This document shows, one piece after another, positions 1-12,424 of a stretch of DNA of 64,000 bases. The translations under genes and the position numbers were made by a program. Each line of letters opens with the position of its first letter. Position 1 is the stretch's first letter. Origin of the DNA: Geosiphon pyriformis (Eukaryota; Glomeromycota; Glomeromycetes; Archaeosporales; Geosiphonaceae). The notes under the pieces were generated by a model, which saw only the letters and a program-made list of their open reading frames with translations, was not told where the DNA came from and searched no databases. The stretch is taken from NCBI GenBank assembly GCA_016748015.1, contig JAAOMT010000752.1:70976-134975 (forward strand). The letters run 5' to 3'.

Positions 1-592
1 TGGTTTAGGTTTGAAATTACTAACAGATTACTGAAATTAGTAGCTAATTAATTTCAAAACATTAATTGAGTTTTTAGAAGTTTTTAAGTGTAAATAGTTA
101 AAAAATTTGGTTTTTAAGTATTTGATTTTTTTATTACTTTTTGTAAAGTTAATTAATTCGAATTAAGATGATTTTGAATAAAATATATTTGCTCAAAGAG
201 AAAAGCTTTTCTTTTATACAACTTGTTATAATACTAGTCTATAAACTTAAACTTTCTTCTTTGCTATGATTTCGACAAACTAAAAGATATATTTTGACAA
301 ACTACAAGTTATTTCAATAAACTATTAACTATTTTAGTGAATTATTTATTATTTTGATGAATTTCTATAAATTTTGGCAAATTCTTAAATGTTATATAGT
401 GTAGAGTATTGTGTAATTTAATTATTTTAATTTCTATTATATAAATTGGATTATTAATTAACTAGTAATATTTGATAATTTGGTTAAATAATAAGTAATA
501 ATTTGAGATAATATTAATATATGCTAATTAATAATAAGAATTATAAGAGTAATTTTATGCTAGTTAATAGCTAAAATTCTACTAGTAATATA
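1..592 (-). repeat. LTR of decayed Ty3/gypsy element (left copy)
   Basis: This stretch is repeated at 8627-9188 with mostly transition differences. Landmarks shared by both are a TTTGATTTTTTTATTACT block, an AATTAATTCGAATTAAG block and a TATACAACTTGTTATAATAC block. Just inside it (about 593-602) the plus strand reads TCTTCTTCTT, a polypurine tract on the minus strand, where a 3' LTR should have one. The element therefore reads right to left and this is its 3' LTR. It starts with TGG at base 1, so the true end may lie at or just outside the window edge. Confidence 0.7.
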
Positions 593-1599
593 ATCTTCTT
601 CTTAAAATTAAGCTCCATCAAAGTTCAAGTACTATTTGTAATATTAAAATAGTGATTTAAAATAATTATGGTGATTTGGTCTGAAAATTGTTGAAATTTC
701 AGTTCTGTTAGTTTGCCAATATATTAAATTTTTATTAATTAAAGTATTGAATTTTGTAAGATATTTTTACAAGTATTGAATAAGTTATAAAGTTTAAGTA
801 CTGCTCTAAGTTTATAATAAGTGTTTGTTAGTTTAGCTGTTGTTTTGAATTCATTGTGAATTTGTTTTTATATAGCTTTAAAAGTAAGATTTGTTGCTGT
901 AAGTTCTAATTTTTGTTTATAAAGTATTTTTCTAATATGAAAATATCTATATATAAAGGTATATTTGTTATTTTGTTTATTAAAATACTACAAAAATTTT
1001 TGTTAGGTTGTGGCATTTGATAAAATGTTAATAGAAATGAATAAAAATTTTTTTTTAAAGCTTGCTTCAAAAGTTTTGGTAGTTAACTTCTAGAATAATT
1101 TTTGTTTTTTTTTATAAAAATAATGATTCTGAGAATTATTTACTATTGGTGTTATAGTTTTTTTCTGAATATAATTAATTTAACTTCTATTAATTGTTAT
1201 GAATAAGTCAAGAAGTGTTTTCAAATCTAATATTAATTTCTTGAATATTTGTTAAATATTTCATAGAATAATTATAATGAAGTAAAATACAGTTGTGAAT
1301 AAAATTTAAAAAGATTTTAAAAATAAAAATAAAATTTTGAAAGAAATTAAAATAGAAAAATATGAAAATATTTTTAGATATTGGGTTTTTATATATTTTT
1401 GGTTTTGGGTTTTTTTGTAATTATTTACTATATTTGTGTATTTTAATGTTAAATTAAATGTTTAGATTTGGTTTTTGTTTTATTATAATTATTTGTTTTA
1501 AGTTTTGGGAAATATTTTTGGGATTAATTAAAGAGAAATGTATACCAATTTGTAAAATTAATAGTTCAAAGTTGTTTCTGAAATAATAATGCTTTAATC

Positions 1600-1770
1600 A
1601 ATTTCTATATGTAACTTTTGCTAAAATTTTGTTATTAAATCTTAATTTATATGATCTATTATCTAGAATTTCATGAATATAAAATAGTCTATCCTATTTA
1701 TGTTCAAATTTTCTACTCCATTGTTTTTCAGCTTTAGTTCTGTGTAAAAAAACTTTGTTTTTTATTTTAA
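1600..1770 (-). pseudogene. Integrase C-terminal (GPY/F-like) domain remnant
   Basis: The minus strand reads KVFLHRTKAEKQW, then FYIHEILDNRSYKLRFNN. This is the usual gypsy integrase tail with the pattern G-P-F/Y, I-x-E-I-L-x-N-G-x-Y-K-L. The GP and the later Gly have become R and L or R by transitions, and stops interrupt the frame. It lies downstream of the integrase core in element orientation, as expected. Confidence 0.7.
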
Positions 1771-2089
1771 ATTCATTGGTAATTAATGGCAATTTATTGT
1801 CATGCTATTTTTTTTGTTAAGCTTGAAAGTGTTCAATATGGGTGGTTGCTATTTGTTATTTCTTTTTTAATATACTCAGAAAAGTATAAGCTCTTTGTTA
1901 AAGTGTTTTCTAAAAGTTTTTTTCATTAATTGATTGCACAAAATATGTTTTTACAGTAAAGTTGATTGGTAATATTGCTGTTTTTCTATAGATTAGATTA
2001 AAGAGTGTGTGTTTTGTAGTGTTTTGTTTTAATGTTTTATATACTAGTAACACTAATAAAATAAAGATATTCTATTTTTGCTCAAAATT

Positions 2090-2520
2090 GGTTAAAACTT
2101 TGGCAAATAATTCACATAATATTCAATTAAAACATTCTACAAGTCTATTTATTTGTGGATAATAAGATGATAATAAAAATCTCTTAATATTAAATTGTTT
2201 ACAAATTTTTTGTAACATGTTGTTTACAAAATGTGTTCTTTGATTAGATAAAAGTTCAATTGAGCATTTATGTCTACAAATAATGTTTTTGTAGATAAAA
2301 TTTGCTATTGATTTTGTATTTGCTTTTTGAATAGCTCTGACTTCAGACCATTTGGTAAGGTAGTCTACTGCAACTACAATATAACAGTTTCTTTTAGTGG
2401 TAATAAGTAGTAGTCCAACTAAATTGATTTCTATTCTGTTAAAAAATTGTTTAACTTTAATTGAATTTAAAGATTCAGTGAGTCGAATTTTTCTTCTTCT
2501 TTAATAATTATTACATAATT
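2090..2520 (-). pseudogene. Ty3/gypsy integrase catalytic core remnant
   Basis: The minus strand carries YIVVAVDYLTKWSEV (first catalytic Asp present), then LLSNQRTHFVNN, where the second catalytic Asp is expected but Asn is found, then FLLSSYYPQINRLVEC, matching the family pattern Y-H-P-Q-T-N-G-L-V-E-R with the catalytic Glu kept. The changes (Asp to Asn, Thr to Ile, Gly to Arg, Arg to Cys) are all C-to-T or G-to-A transitions. Stops and frameshifts make it a pseudogene. Confidence 0.8.
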
Positions 2521-3079
2521 CTATATACTATCAAATATTTTGATATATGTAAAGCCAAAAATAATGTTCTAATGTTCTCTGTATTGTGCTGTTTTTTTCT
2601 AAATATACTGATAAAAGATTTGTGTGCATATTGTATAAGATCATTTCTTTTTCATTTTATTGAATTAATCTAAATAAGTTTGTTAAGTTTTAGTGATTTT
2701 GATAATAGATTTTGTTATAGTGCAAAAAGTATTGTTTGAATTGGTATTGTAAACAGTATTTTTTGGCCGAAGACTAATTTTCTAATATGTTGAAGATTTT
2801 CAGATAATTTTTGATATTGTTGTAGTTTCTAGAATCTATTGTTTTTATTTGTTGATTGTTGAATTAGTGGTTTGTTGATATTGATTCTAATCTTATTTTA
2901 TTTTAAAATGACTATCTATGTTTGTATGCAATTTGTTTAATTTGTAGTAGATGATATATTTGTAGTTTGCTAGAAAATCAGATCATTAAAATTGTTTAGT
3001 ATTGAGTTTAGAGTTTTTTTTGTTAAGCTATTTGAAGCCAATATTATCTGTGATAATATTAAATTGTGGTTTATTTTGG

Positions 3080-3290
3080 AAATATTATTGGAAGTGTTTT
3101 AGAGCCCAAATAACAGCTGCTACTTTTAATTCAATGGACTCATATTTGAGTTCAGTTGATTTAAAAGTTTTACTAGCATAAAAAATTATCTGCTCATTGT
3201 TGTTGTCATTTAATTGTAATAGAATAGTACTAAAAACCATATGTGAAGCATCAATAACTAACTGAAACCTTTTGCTGAAATCTGGATATA
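3080..3290 (-). pseudogene. Ty3/gypsy RNase H remnant
   Basis: The minus strand reads FQLVIDASHMVFSTILLQ, then IIFYASKTFKSTELKYESIE and LKVAAVIWALKHF. This is the hallmark of the gypsy-type RNase H that follows RT: catalytic Asp in DAS, Glu in the YxxxExE segment, and W-A-L-x-H-F. This is among the best-preserved parts of the element; a stop follows directly after the last motif. Confidence 0.85.
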
Positions 3291-3419
3291 TGAAAATTAG
3301 AACTGTGATAAGTTTTTTTTTAAGAGTGTCGAATGTTTATTGTTAAACTTGTGTTTATTAATATTTTACATTCTTGTTGGTTAGGTGGTTGAATAGTTTA
3401 GTGATTTCAGAAAATTTTT

Positions 3420-4035
3420 TAATAAACTTTCAGTAATAAAAGACTAATCTTATAAATTTTTTTAGTTCTGTTATATTTTAGAAAACTTTAAAATTTTTAA
3501 CAGCACTAATTGTTTTTGAATTGAGTTGAACTTCATCTTTGCTAACAATGTGTTCAAAAAAGATCAAACTTGTTTTTCCAAAATGACATTTTTTGATGTT
3601 TAATTTAATTCTGCTTTTTGTAATCATTGAAAAACTTCTCACAGATAGATTAAATGGGCTTTGAAACTTAAAGAGTATATATTAATGTTGTCTAAATAAA
3701 TAATTACTAATTACTATAAGAGTTTTTTGTAAACAACATTTATAAATCTTTGAAATATTGCTGGTATATTACAGAGTTTAAAAGATATTATATTGAACTC
3801 ATAATTTTCTTCTTAAGTAGTAAATGCTGTTTTGGAGTAGTCTTTAAGATTTATTTTAACTTGTTAATATCTGCTTTCCAAATATAAAGTTGAAAAAAAC
3901 TTGGCTTTTTTTAGAGCATTTAATATGTTGTCAATTTTTGGTAGTGGGTAGATATTTCCAATTGTAATACTATTTAGTTGTTAGTAGTTTACACAAAATT
4001 TGATTTTGCCATTTTTTTTTTTATAAAAACTACTA
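3420..4035 (-). pseudogene. Ty3/gypsy reverse transcriptase remnant, catalytic pair broken
   Basis: The minus strand reads KKNGKIKFCVNY, stop, QLNSITIGNIYPLPKIDN and FSTLYLESRY, the classical finger and palm start of gypsy RT. Further on it reads INVVYKKLL and YLDNINIY, where the family has Y-x-D-D; the second Asp codon is AAC. The order and spacing fit RT directly upstream of the RNase H. Multiple stops show that it is dead. Confidence 0.85.
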
Positions 4036-4776
4036 ATAAAATTCAAAAGCTTCTTGATAGTTGGATAAAACTATTATTGAGCATTTGTTGAACTTTTTCT
4101 CTGATAAATTAGTGGCTAGCCAGTGGAACTTGGTAGGCTTGTTGTTATTTTGGTAAAGCATTTCTTGTATGGATCTAATGCTGTATAATATTAGTTTTTT
4201 TAAGATTATTATTATTTTTGGCAAATATATTAGCATATTTGACTATTAATTATTTTAATTGTTTTTGTTATTAGGGTTTTAAGAAATCCATATTAATTCA
4301 AGAAAGTTTTTTTTTAAACATGGTAGTTTTTAGTAGTAAAAGTAATGTTTGGGTTTAAGAGTAAGATATGTCTTACTATTTTGATAAAATTAGAAACAAT
4401 TTGAGAAGTTTCATTTTGAAAAATATTGCTATATATAATTCTAATTTCTACTTTATTTAATAAAATAATAGAGTAGTTGTTAGAGTTGTAAAACATAACT
4501 CAAAATTTTTTTATTTCTTTTGAAATATAAACGTTCAGAATTAAAATTTCATACTTAAAACAGATTTGTTTATTTGATTCAAAGATTTGTTGAGTGGTAG
4601 TAGGCTTTAGACAAATGTAAATTTCGTGATATTCTCCAAATAATAAAATAGTAATTGGTTAAAAAAGTTAAAGAATCTAATAAAATTTATTTTGTGTATT
4701 AAAACTATGTTTACTAGAACTGTAAATTATTCAGTTGAATCAAAACCTTGGGTTTTTTTTCACTTTTTTCTAATTA

Positions 4777-5124
4777 TTATTTGTTGTTGACTAATTGTAA
4801 ATTTGAAATGTTGATTAAGAATAGGTAAATTGCTTGAGCAATTTTTTCAGCATGTTCAATTTTGAATGGTTTATCAGTTTTATTTTGTAACAGAATTGTA
4901 ATATTTCTGGTGTATTCTGCATCTATGATTCCTTCTTTAACATTAATTTCATAAGCTTTTTTTGGCTTAATTTCTTGGTCATTATTGTTGAAATATTTGA
5001 GTTTTATGGCAGACTGGTTTTTGACTAAGTAGATTAATGTGGTTATAATTTCTTTTTTCTGTTCAGATTTTTTAAAATTAATTTTATATTTATCTTTTTT
5101 GTTAGACAAAAAAATACTAATCAC
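4777..5124 (-). pseudogene. dUTPase-like domain within the gypsy polyprotein
   Basis: An open stretch of 115 residues has the trimeric dUTPase signature in its C-terminal half: GIIDAEYTRNITILLQNKTD (motif 3, where family members have G-x-I-D-x-x-Y-x-G-x-I), then PFKIEHAEKIAQAIYLFLI, the following strand and turn. The N-terminal part keeps a KKAYEINVKEG segment like motif 2. It lies between retropepsin and RT. The glycines of motif 3 have decayed, so activity is unlikely. The same boundary is the left end of the second element copy at about 9190. Confidence 0.7.
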
Positions 5125-5759
5125 ATAGCATTTTAGACACTATTGGTTATTATAAGGCATGGTATATTCTTTACATAGTTGAATGTTTATTTGCTTTAAT
5201 TGTTGAATTTGAGCTTTTTTGGTCAAGTAGACATAACTTGTGATTTAATAATAGATTTCTACCTTATCTTTATAATTAAATTTAATTAATTTTATTGTGT
5301 ATTTAATGTATTTTGCTTTTTTATTTGGTGTATATCTTCTTGGATTCCTCTATTAATTAAAATTATGGCCAATTTATAAATCATTTTAGTATTGTGTAAA
5401 TAATAATAGAATTTGTTGAAAGTACTATTATATGCTGCATCAAAAAAGATTCTTCTTTTTATTTTTTTGTAATTAAAAATACATATTGATAGATTTAATT
5501 ACAAACTTTTTTTTTCATTGCAACATTAATCTAGTTGTATTCTTTTAATAGTATTTTTTTGCATGTAAAACAAGAAATGTTGTCCTATTTTCTACTTTGT
5601 TTAAAGTATCTGAATTATTCTTTATAATATGTCTTGCAAAAATAGCAGATGTATATTTCATATTTTTTTTTTAAAGATATATATGCTCCTATGGATGAAA
5701 GCTTTTTGTTGTAGTTTTTATATTTAAGTAGAATATAAGATGATTGTTTCAATGGTTTT

Positions 5760-6200
5760 GGTGTAGAATATCAAACAATATTCTATTCTTTGGTTTCTTT
5801 AAAAATTTTTTGTTTTGTTCCCTTAGCCTAATTAAATATTGATTTAAGAGCCATGTATGTTTCAATAATTGGTATTTTTTTCTCCTTTTCAAATTCAAAT
5901 GCCAGAGTTTTTTCAAATTGTTTGTTAAATATACCATATGTAACAAATACTTGGATATATTATCCTTGGTATTAAGATACATTTATAATAAAAACTTTAA
6001 TTAGAATAATGATTTCATTAATTATAAAAGAAAAATTGTTAATTTCTCCTACTGGAGTTTTCTTTTTACTATCAGTAATAACAATGACTGTTTGGGCTGG
6101 TTTGTTAATATTTCACTTCAGTTGTTACATTAATTGATAAATGATGATGTTTTCAGCAGATATACTGTCTAAAATTAATTGAATTGGTTTTTTTTTAACT
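5760..6200 (-). pseudogene. Retropepsin-like aspartic protease remnant
   Basis: The minus strand reads PIQLILDSISAENIIIYQLM, then PAQTVIVITDSKKKTPVGEI and NFSFIINEIIILIKV. The LDS triplet stands for the active-site D-S/T-G, with Gly lost. The second copy at about 10,000-10,300 keeps an additional segment (NNWFFKANMNLDWKIQE-like, its Trp codon now a stop) that is deleted here near 5960, so this copy has an internal deletion of roughly 80 bp. Confidence 0.7.
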
Positions 6201-6559
6201 TTAGCTTCTGTATATATTGCTGTAATCACTTTTTGTTCATTGACTGCTGTATTATTAAGTAAAGATGGTAATTTATTGGCTTTAAATTCGAATAGAAATA
6301 TATCTAAAATATTGATATTTTGGGTGATTTTGACTGGTAAAATTGTATTACTGAAAAAATTTTGTCTTAGTGCTACAGCTTTACTTTTAAAAAGTGCAGT
6401 TTGTTAAAAATCCGATTTTTTTGACATTATAAGATAACTGGGTTGAATATGATAATGTATAGATCTTTATTGTGCTGGGTTTTAGAAAACTAATTGGTTG
6501 TTAAGATTAAATTGATTATTGTTGGAAAACCAATTTTGTGGTATAAATTGGTTTTTTTG

Positions 6560-7560
6560 GTTTAATTTTTAAATAGGTATTTAATATTGCTAAGCAAATG
6601 GTTGTTAATACTGTTGTTGAATAAATTGTAAAGCAGATTAATAATAATTACTTTGGTATTAAAGTCTTGATAAATAATAAGTTAATAGTAGAGATTGGTA
6701 ATAAAAATGTTGAAATTAAGAATAATGTTGATTATTTTTTTGTTGTTGATTTTGTTGTATTTTTGGCAATTTCGTTTTTAGTATTTGAAAATTTCACAAT
6801 AGTAATAGTTTTAAAATTGGTTGTTTGATAATAATGTGTAGTTGTTTTGATTATATTATTAGGGTAATTAATATTTTTGCTGTTGCTGCTGTTGTTAATT
6901 GGTAAAATAATTTTCAACTTTTTTGGTTAATTAATAAATTTTCTTTTCAGCTGTTAAATTGGTTTCTCCAATTGCAAGATTTACAAGTTTGGTATGGTTA
7001 GCTTCTTTTATTGCTCATTTTATAAGCTTTAGCATATTAAATAGCAGTGGCTAGATTTGCTAAAGCCTATAATCAAGTTTTCTTAATAAGTTGGTTTTTT
7101 AATCTTACAATAAACTGATCTAAAATTTGGGCATTAGAGTAGTAGTTATTGGTTTCTAATTGTCAAATTTGTTAAAGAAGTTTGTTGAATCTTCCAAAAT
7201 AGATTATAATAGTTTTGAATGATTTTTGTTTGATATTGTAAAAGTAATTTCAAATAGTTATAGAAATATTGTTGTTAATAAATTGTTTTAGAAAAACATC
7301 TTTAAATGTTTGCCAGTTTTCAAAAGATTTAATCAAATTTTCAAACTATTCTTTTGTTGTTCTTTGGAAAAAATATGAAATTGCTTTTAACATTCTTGTT
7401 GTATTCTATTTATTTGTATCTTCTGCTTTCTGGACTTTGTTAAACTATTCTTGTGGACTAGTATCAATATTTTTTTCTGTAAATTCAGTAATTTTTGCAA
7501 TATAAATAGTTGTTATATCTTCTGTATCTTTATTTTTAGTAGTTTTTTTTTCTGTGAATT
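6560..7560 (-). pseudogene. Gag remnant of the gypsy element
   Basis: The minus strand between retropepsin and the right LTR has gag-like remains. The clearest is EANHTKLVNLAIGETN, preceded by a helical Ile/Leu/Gln-rich segment and followed by a low-complexity Asn/Thr stretch. The plus-strand gag copy at 12,600-14,200 preserves the upstream part of the same protein type better. Nothing here is intact; boundaries are approximate. Confidence 0.5.
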
Positions 7561-8626
7561 TAGAAATGTTTTTGTTACTATTTAAGTGATTGTTTTGCTA
7601 GAAAATTAAGAAAATTGATACTAGTTAAGATTTGTTTAGGCTGTTGTATTGGGCTTTTTGGTAATGTGAAATCTTGGTCTTTGGGTTTAATCAAGTAAAG
7701 CTAGAAAAAATGTGATTAAAAGTAGTAATTTAAAATTAGTTTTTTGTTTTAGTATTTGCATATGTTGAAAAATTGTCTTTGGTATATTGGATGTTATGTA
7801 AATTGGTTATGTATTTTTTTGTTTGTTTCTGCTGTTTGTTTTAAGTTTAGACTCAAGTTTAAGAATAAATTATAAGTTAGTAAGATACTTTTTTTTGCAA
7901 AATGTGATAATATTATAATCAAGTTCTTCAAAATAAGTAGCACAACTTTTAGCACTAATGTTTTCTGAATTTTTATTTAAGTAGTAGATAATATTTTCAA
8001 GAAGATTTTGCTTGATTTCTGTAATATTGTAGTCTCCAAACAAATATTTGTTAATTTGGTTTTTGATATATTGAAAAAATGATTTCTTAAAGACTGTAAT
8101 TCTATTTCAAATTTTAAATCATTGTTTGTAGTAAGTGTAAATTGACTGATAGTATTCTAAAGTTGTTATATCTAATATGATTATCATTTTGAAGTTGTTA
8201 TTGTTGTATTATTTTTGTAAAAAAGTACCAAATGTTACTGAAGATTTTTGGTCTCTTTCTCAAATATTGTTAATGCTTGTTTGCTGTGAATTCACATTTA
8301 TTGGAAGTTATTAAACCTCCAATAATTGAATTTATCTTCAAATTATTTTTTATAATTTGAATTGTTGAGCTTACAAGTAAAATGACCAATTTTGTAATAG
8401 TTACTATATGTAGTTACTATATGTAGTTACTTTATAGTAAAAATTAACTCTTTTTTAGAAATTGCTTGTCTAAAAGTTTACTAAAGATATATAATTACTT
8501 TGCTTTAAAAGTCAACTCTTCTATAAAAATTTTGTCTGTAGGTTATCTTAATATTTATAATAAAAAATGTAAAAAAAAATAAAAAAAATGTAAAAAAAAT
8601 AGAAATTTATTAAAAAAATTGTTTTC

Positions 8627-9188
8627 TGATCCAAGTCTAAAGTCATTAATAAATTATTAAAATTATTAATTAATTAATTTCAAAATATTAGTTGGATTTT
8701 TGGGAGTTTTTAAGTATAAATAGTAAAGAAATTTGGTTTTCAAGTATTTGATTTTTTTATTACTTTTTGTAAAGCTAATTAATTCGAATTAAGATAATTC
8801 TGAATAAAATACATTTTCTCAAAGAGAAAAGCTCTTTTTTTATACAACTTGTTATAATACTAGTTTATAAACTTGAATTTTTTTCTTTGCTATGATTTTA
8901 ACAAATTAAAAAATATATTTCAATAAATTACAAGTTATTTTAATGAACTATTAATTATTATAGTAAATTATTTATTATTTTAGCAAATTTCAGCAAATTT
9001 TTAAATGTTATATAGTTCGAAATATTGTGTAATTTGATTATTCTAATTTTTATTGTATAAATTAGGTTATTAATTAACTAATAATATTTGATAATTTGAA
9101 ATAATATAAATATATGCTAATTAATAATAAGAATTATAAGGATAATTTCATGCTAGTTAATAACTAAGATTTTATTAATAATACTGAA
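8627..9188 (-). repeat. LTR of decayed Ty3/gypsy element (right copy)
   Basis: This aligns base for base with 1-592, including the AATTAATTCGAATTAAG block (near 8777) and the TATACAACTTGTTATAATAC block. Similarity stops at about 9188, the point matching the polypurine tract position of the left copy, so the LTR is probably complete. It is followed directly by a second internal region rather than host DNA, so it serves as shared LTR of two tandem copies. Confidence 0.75.
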
Positions 9189-11975
9189 CAAGAAAATACT
9201 AAGTGCATAATATTTTAGACTTTATTAATTATGACAAATTTTTTACATAGTTAAATGTTCATTTGCTCTAATTATTAAATTTAAGTTTTTTTGGTCAAAT
9301 AGGCATAACTTGTAATCTAATGGTATGTTTCTACTTTGTTTTTATAATTAAATTCAGCTAATTTTAGTATGTACTTAATATATTTTGTTTTTTTATTTGG
9401 TAAACATCTTTTTAGGTTCTTTTATTAATTAAAATTATGACTAATTCATAAATTATTTTAGCATTATATAAATAATAATAAAGTTTATTAAGAGCATTGT
9501 TATATGTTGTATTAAAAAAGGTTTTTTTGCAAACTTTTTTGGCAATTGATAAAACATATTGGCAGATTTAATTACAAACTTCTCCTCTTATTGCAACATT
9601 GATTCAATTGTACTCTTTTGGTAATAGTTCTTTATAAGTAAAACAAAAAATGTTGTCTTATTTTCTGTTTTATTTGGAGTATTCAAATTGTTCTCTGTGG
9701 TATGCTTTACAAAAATAACAGGTGTGTATTTTATATTTTTCTTCAGAAAATATATATTTTTTCATTAATAAAAGCTTCTTTTTGTAATCTTTATATTTAA
9801 ATAAAATGTAAAATGGTTGTTTTTATGATTTTAGTATAGAATATTAAACAATGTTTTATTCTTTGGTTTCTTTAAAAATTTTTTGCTCTGTTTTCTCAAT
9901 CCAATTAAATGTTAATTCAAAAGCCATATATGTTTTGGTAATTGGCATTTTTTTTTCCTTTTTGAATTTAAACACTAGGGCTTTTTTAGATTATTTGTTA
10001 AAAATACCACATATAGTAGGTACTTGAATATATTGTCTTTGGTATAAAATTTTAAGTTCTTGGATTTTTCAATCTAAATTCATATTGGCTTTAAAGAACC
10101 AATTATTTCTAATAAAAACTTAATATTGGAATGTATTTATTATAAAAATTTTAACTAAAATAATGATTTCATTAATTATAAAAGAGAAAATTTTAATTTT
10201 TCCTATCAGAATTTTTTTATATTATTGGCTATAACAATAACTGTTTGAACTGGTCTGTTAATGTTTTGCTTAAGCTATTGCATCAACTAATAAGTAATAA
10301 TATTTTTAATAGATCTACTGTTTAAAATTAACTGAATTGGTTTTTCTTAACTTTGGCTTCTGTATATATTATTGCAATTGTTTTTTGTTTATTAACTACT
10401 ATATTATTAAGTAGAAATAGTGATTTATTGGCTTTGAATTTGGATGAAAATATATTTAAGAGATTAGTGTTTTAGACAATTCTGGCTGATGAAATTGTAT
10501 TATTGGAAGAGTTTTGTCTTAATGCTGTAGTTTCACTTTTAAAAAGTACAGTTTATTGAAAACCAAGATAGTTAAATTGAATGTAGTAATATGTGAGTCT
10601 TTAAAGTTAATTTCGAGGAACTAATTAGTTGTTGGAATTAAATCTGTTGTCATTTGTTGCAAATTGGTTTTAAAGTACAAATTGGTTTTGTTAAACCAAT
10701 CTTTGGACAGGTATTTAATATTGCTAAATTGGTGGTTGTAGATATTGTTGAATAAATTATAGAACAAATTTAATTATTTTGGTATTAAGATTTTGATGAA
10801 TAATAAACTGGTAATGAAGATTAATAATAAAGTTGCTAAGATTAAGAATAACATTAATTATTCCTTTGTTGTTAATTTTATTGTATTTTTTGGCAATTTT
10901 GTTTCCAGTATCTAGAAATTTCACAATAGTAATAGCTTTAAAATTGGTTGTTTGGTAATAATACATAGTTATTTTGATTGTATTATTAAGATGGTTGGTA
11001 TCTTTGTTGCTGCTATTATTGTTGGTTAATGAAATAATTTTTGACTTTTTTTGTCAATTGATTAATCTTTTTTTTAGCTGCTAAGCTGGTTTCTTTAATT
11101 ACAAAATTCACAAGTGGTACAGTTAACTTTTTCTATTGTTATTTCATAGGCCTTAGCATATTGAATAGCAATAGCTAAATCTTCTAAAGCATGTGATCAA
11201 ATTTTTTTAATAAATTTGTTTTTTAATTTTGCAATAAATTGATTCAAAATCTGGGTATTAAAGTAGTAATTATTGGTTTTTAATTGTCAAATTTGTTGAA
11301 GAAGTTTATTAAACCTTCTAAGATAGTTTATAATAGTTTTAGATAATTTTTTCTTGATATTGTAAAAACAATTTCATAGAATAATAGAAGTGTTGTTGTT
11401 GGTAAATTGTTTCAGAAAAGCATTTTTGAATCCTTGTTAGTTTTTAAAGAGTTCAGCCAAGTTTTCAAACTATTTTCCTGTTGTTTTTTGAAGAAAATAT
11501 AGAATTGTTTTTAATATTTTTGTTGTATTCCATTCATTTACATCTTTTGTTTTCTGGATTTTGTCAAGCCATTTTTGTAGACTGGTGTTAGTATCTTTTC
11601 TAGTAAATTTAGTAATTTTTGCAATATAAATGATTGTCATGTCTTCTGTATTTTTGTTTTCAGTAGTTTTTCTTCTGTGAATTCAGAAATGTTTTTGTTG
11701 TTATTGGAGTAATTGCTTTGGTTTTTTGCTAAAAAATCAAGAAAATTAGTATTAATAAAAATTTGTTTAGGCTATTGTATTGGGCTTTTTGGTAATGTGA
11801 AATCTTTTGGTCTTGAAAAACAATTGAGTAGTGAATTTGGTGTTTAGGTTTGAGCAAATGAAGCTAAAAAGTGTGTAATTAAAAATAGTAATTTAGAACT
11901 AATTTTTTGTTCTGATGTCTGCAGATATTGAAAAGTTGTTTTTGGTGTATTGAGTGTTATATGAATTGATTGTAT
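9189..11975 (-). mobile_element. Second, pol-deleted copy of the same gypsy element
   Basis: From about 9195 the sequence repeats 5118-7800: AAAATACTAAGTGCATA against AAAATACTAATCACATA, then retropepsin and gag in the same order. RT, RNase H and integrase are absent; the junction joins the LTR end directly to the start of the dUTPase region. The retropepsin part keeps the NNWFFKAN-like segment missing in the first copy. All reading frames are broken. The left boundary is clear; the right one is set by the start of another LTR at 11,976. Confidence 0.75.
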
Positions 11976-12424
11976 TGTTACTCATAAAGATTAGAATTTA
12001 TAATAAGTAGATAAAATAGCCAATCAGAAATAGACATAATAGAAAGAGGAATTCCAGAATTTTTCTCAAGAAATTACAGGATTCTAGAATTCCAGAATTT
12101 TTTTCAAAATAATTAAAAAATTTCAAAAAATTTCATAAAACATAAATTATGTATATATAGTAAAAGTATTAGAAACAAAAAAAGTATTCAATAAAGTTCA
12201 AATTAATTTAAAACAACAATACTCTTTCCTTTAAAAGATAGTTTTCTATAACTTAAAGTGAAATTATATTTATATTAATAAAACCTCTATTATTATTCGA
12301 ATTTATATTATTATCACTTAATTAAAAAAAATATTAATTTATTCTACACTATTAACACCTTATATTAATAAAATCCAATACTTAACTATATTAGATCAAT
12401 AGTTCTTAATTATAACTATTAACA
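11976..12424 (+). repeat. LTR of a second gypsy family, plus orientation
   Basis: The stretch begins TGTTACTC and ends ATTAACA, so TGTTA/TAACA form the short inverted ends of an LTR. It aligns with 16,980-17,340 through shared blocks such as TTATGTATATATAGT, AGAATTCCAG-like repeats and ATTAACA at the end. A TATATAG-type box lies at about 12,150. The gag-like region follows immediately on the plus strand, making this a 5' LTR. Confidence 0.7.

Larger units (their letters stand above)
593..8626 (-). mobile_element. Decayed Ty3/gypsy retrotransposon, internal region
   Basis: Reading the minus strand from right to left gives the gypsy order gag, retropepsin, dUTPase, reverse transcriptase, RNase H, integrase core and integrase C-terminus, each recognised from residual motifs through many stops and frameshifts. 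The plus strand is strongly C-depleted and CpG is rare, so the coding strand has lost G; stops often sit where Gln, Arg or Trp is expected. No part is functional. The domains are listed separately. Confidence 0.85.

Noticed and set aside
7269-7505. Plus-strand 78-residue frame
   Set aside because: It lies antisense to the decayed gag region and is Phe/Leu-biased; a shadow of C-depleted DNA.
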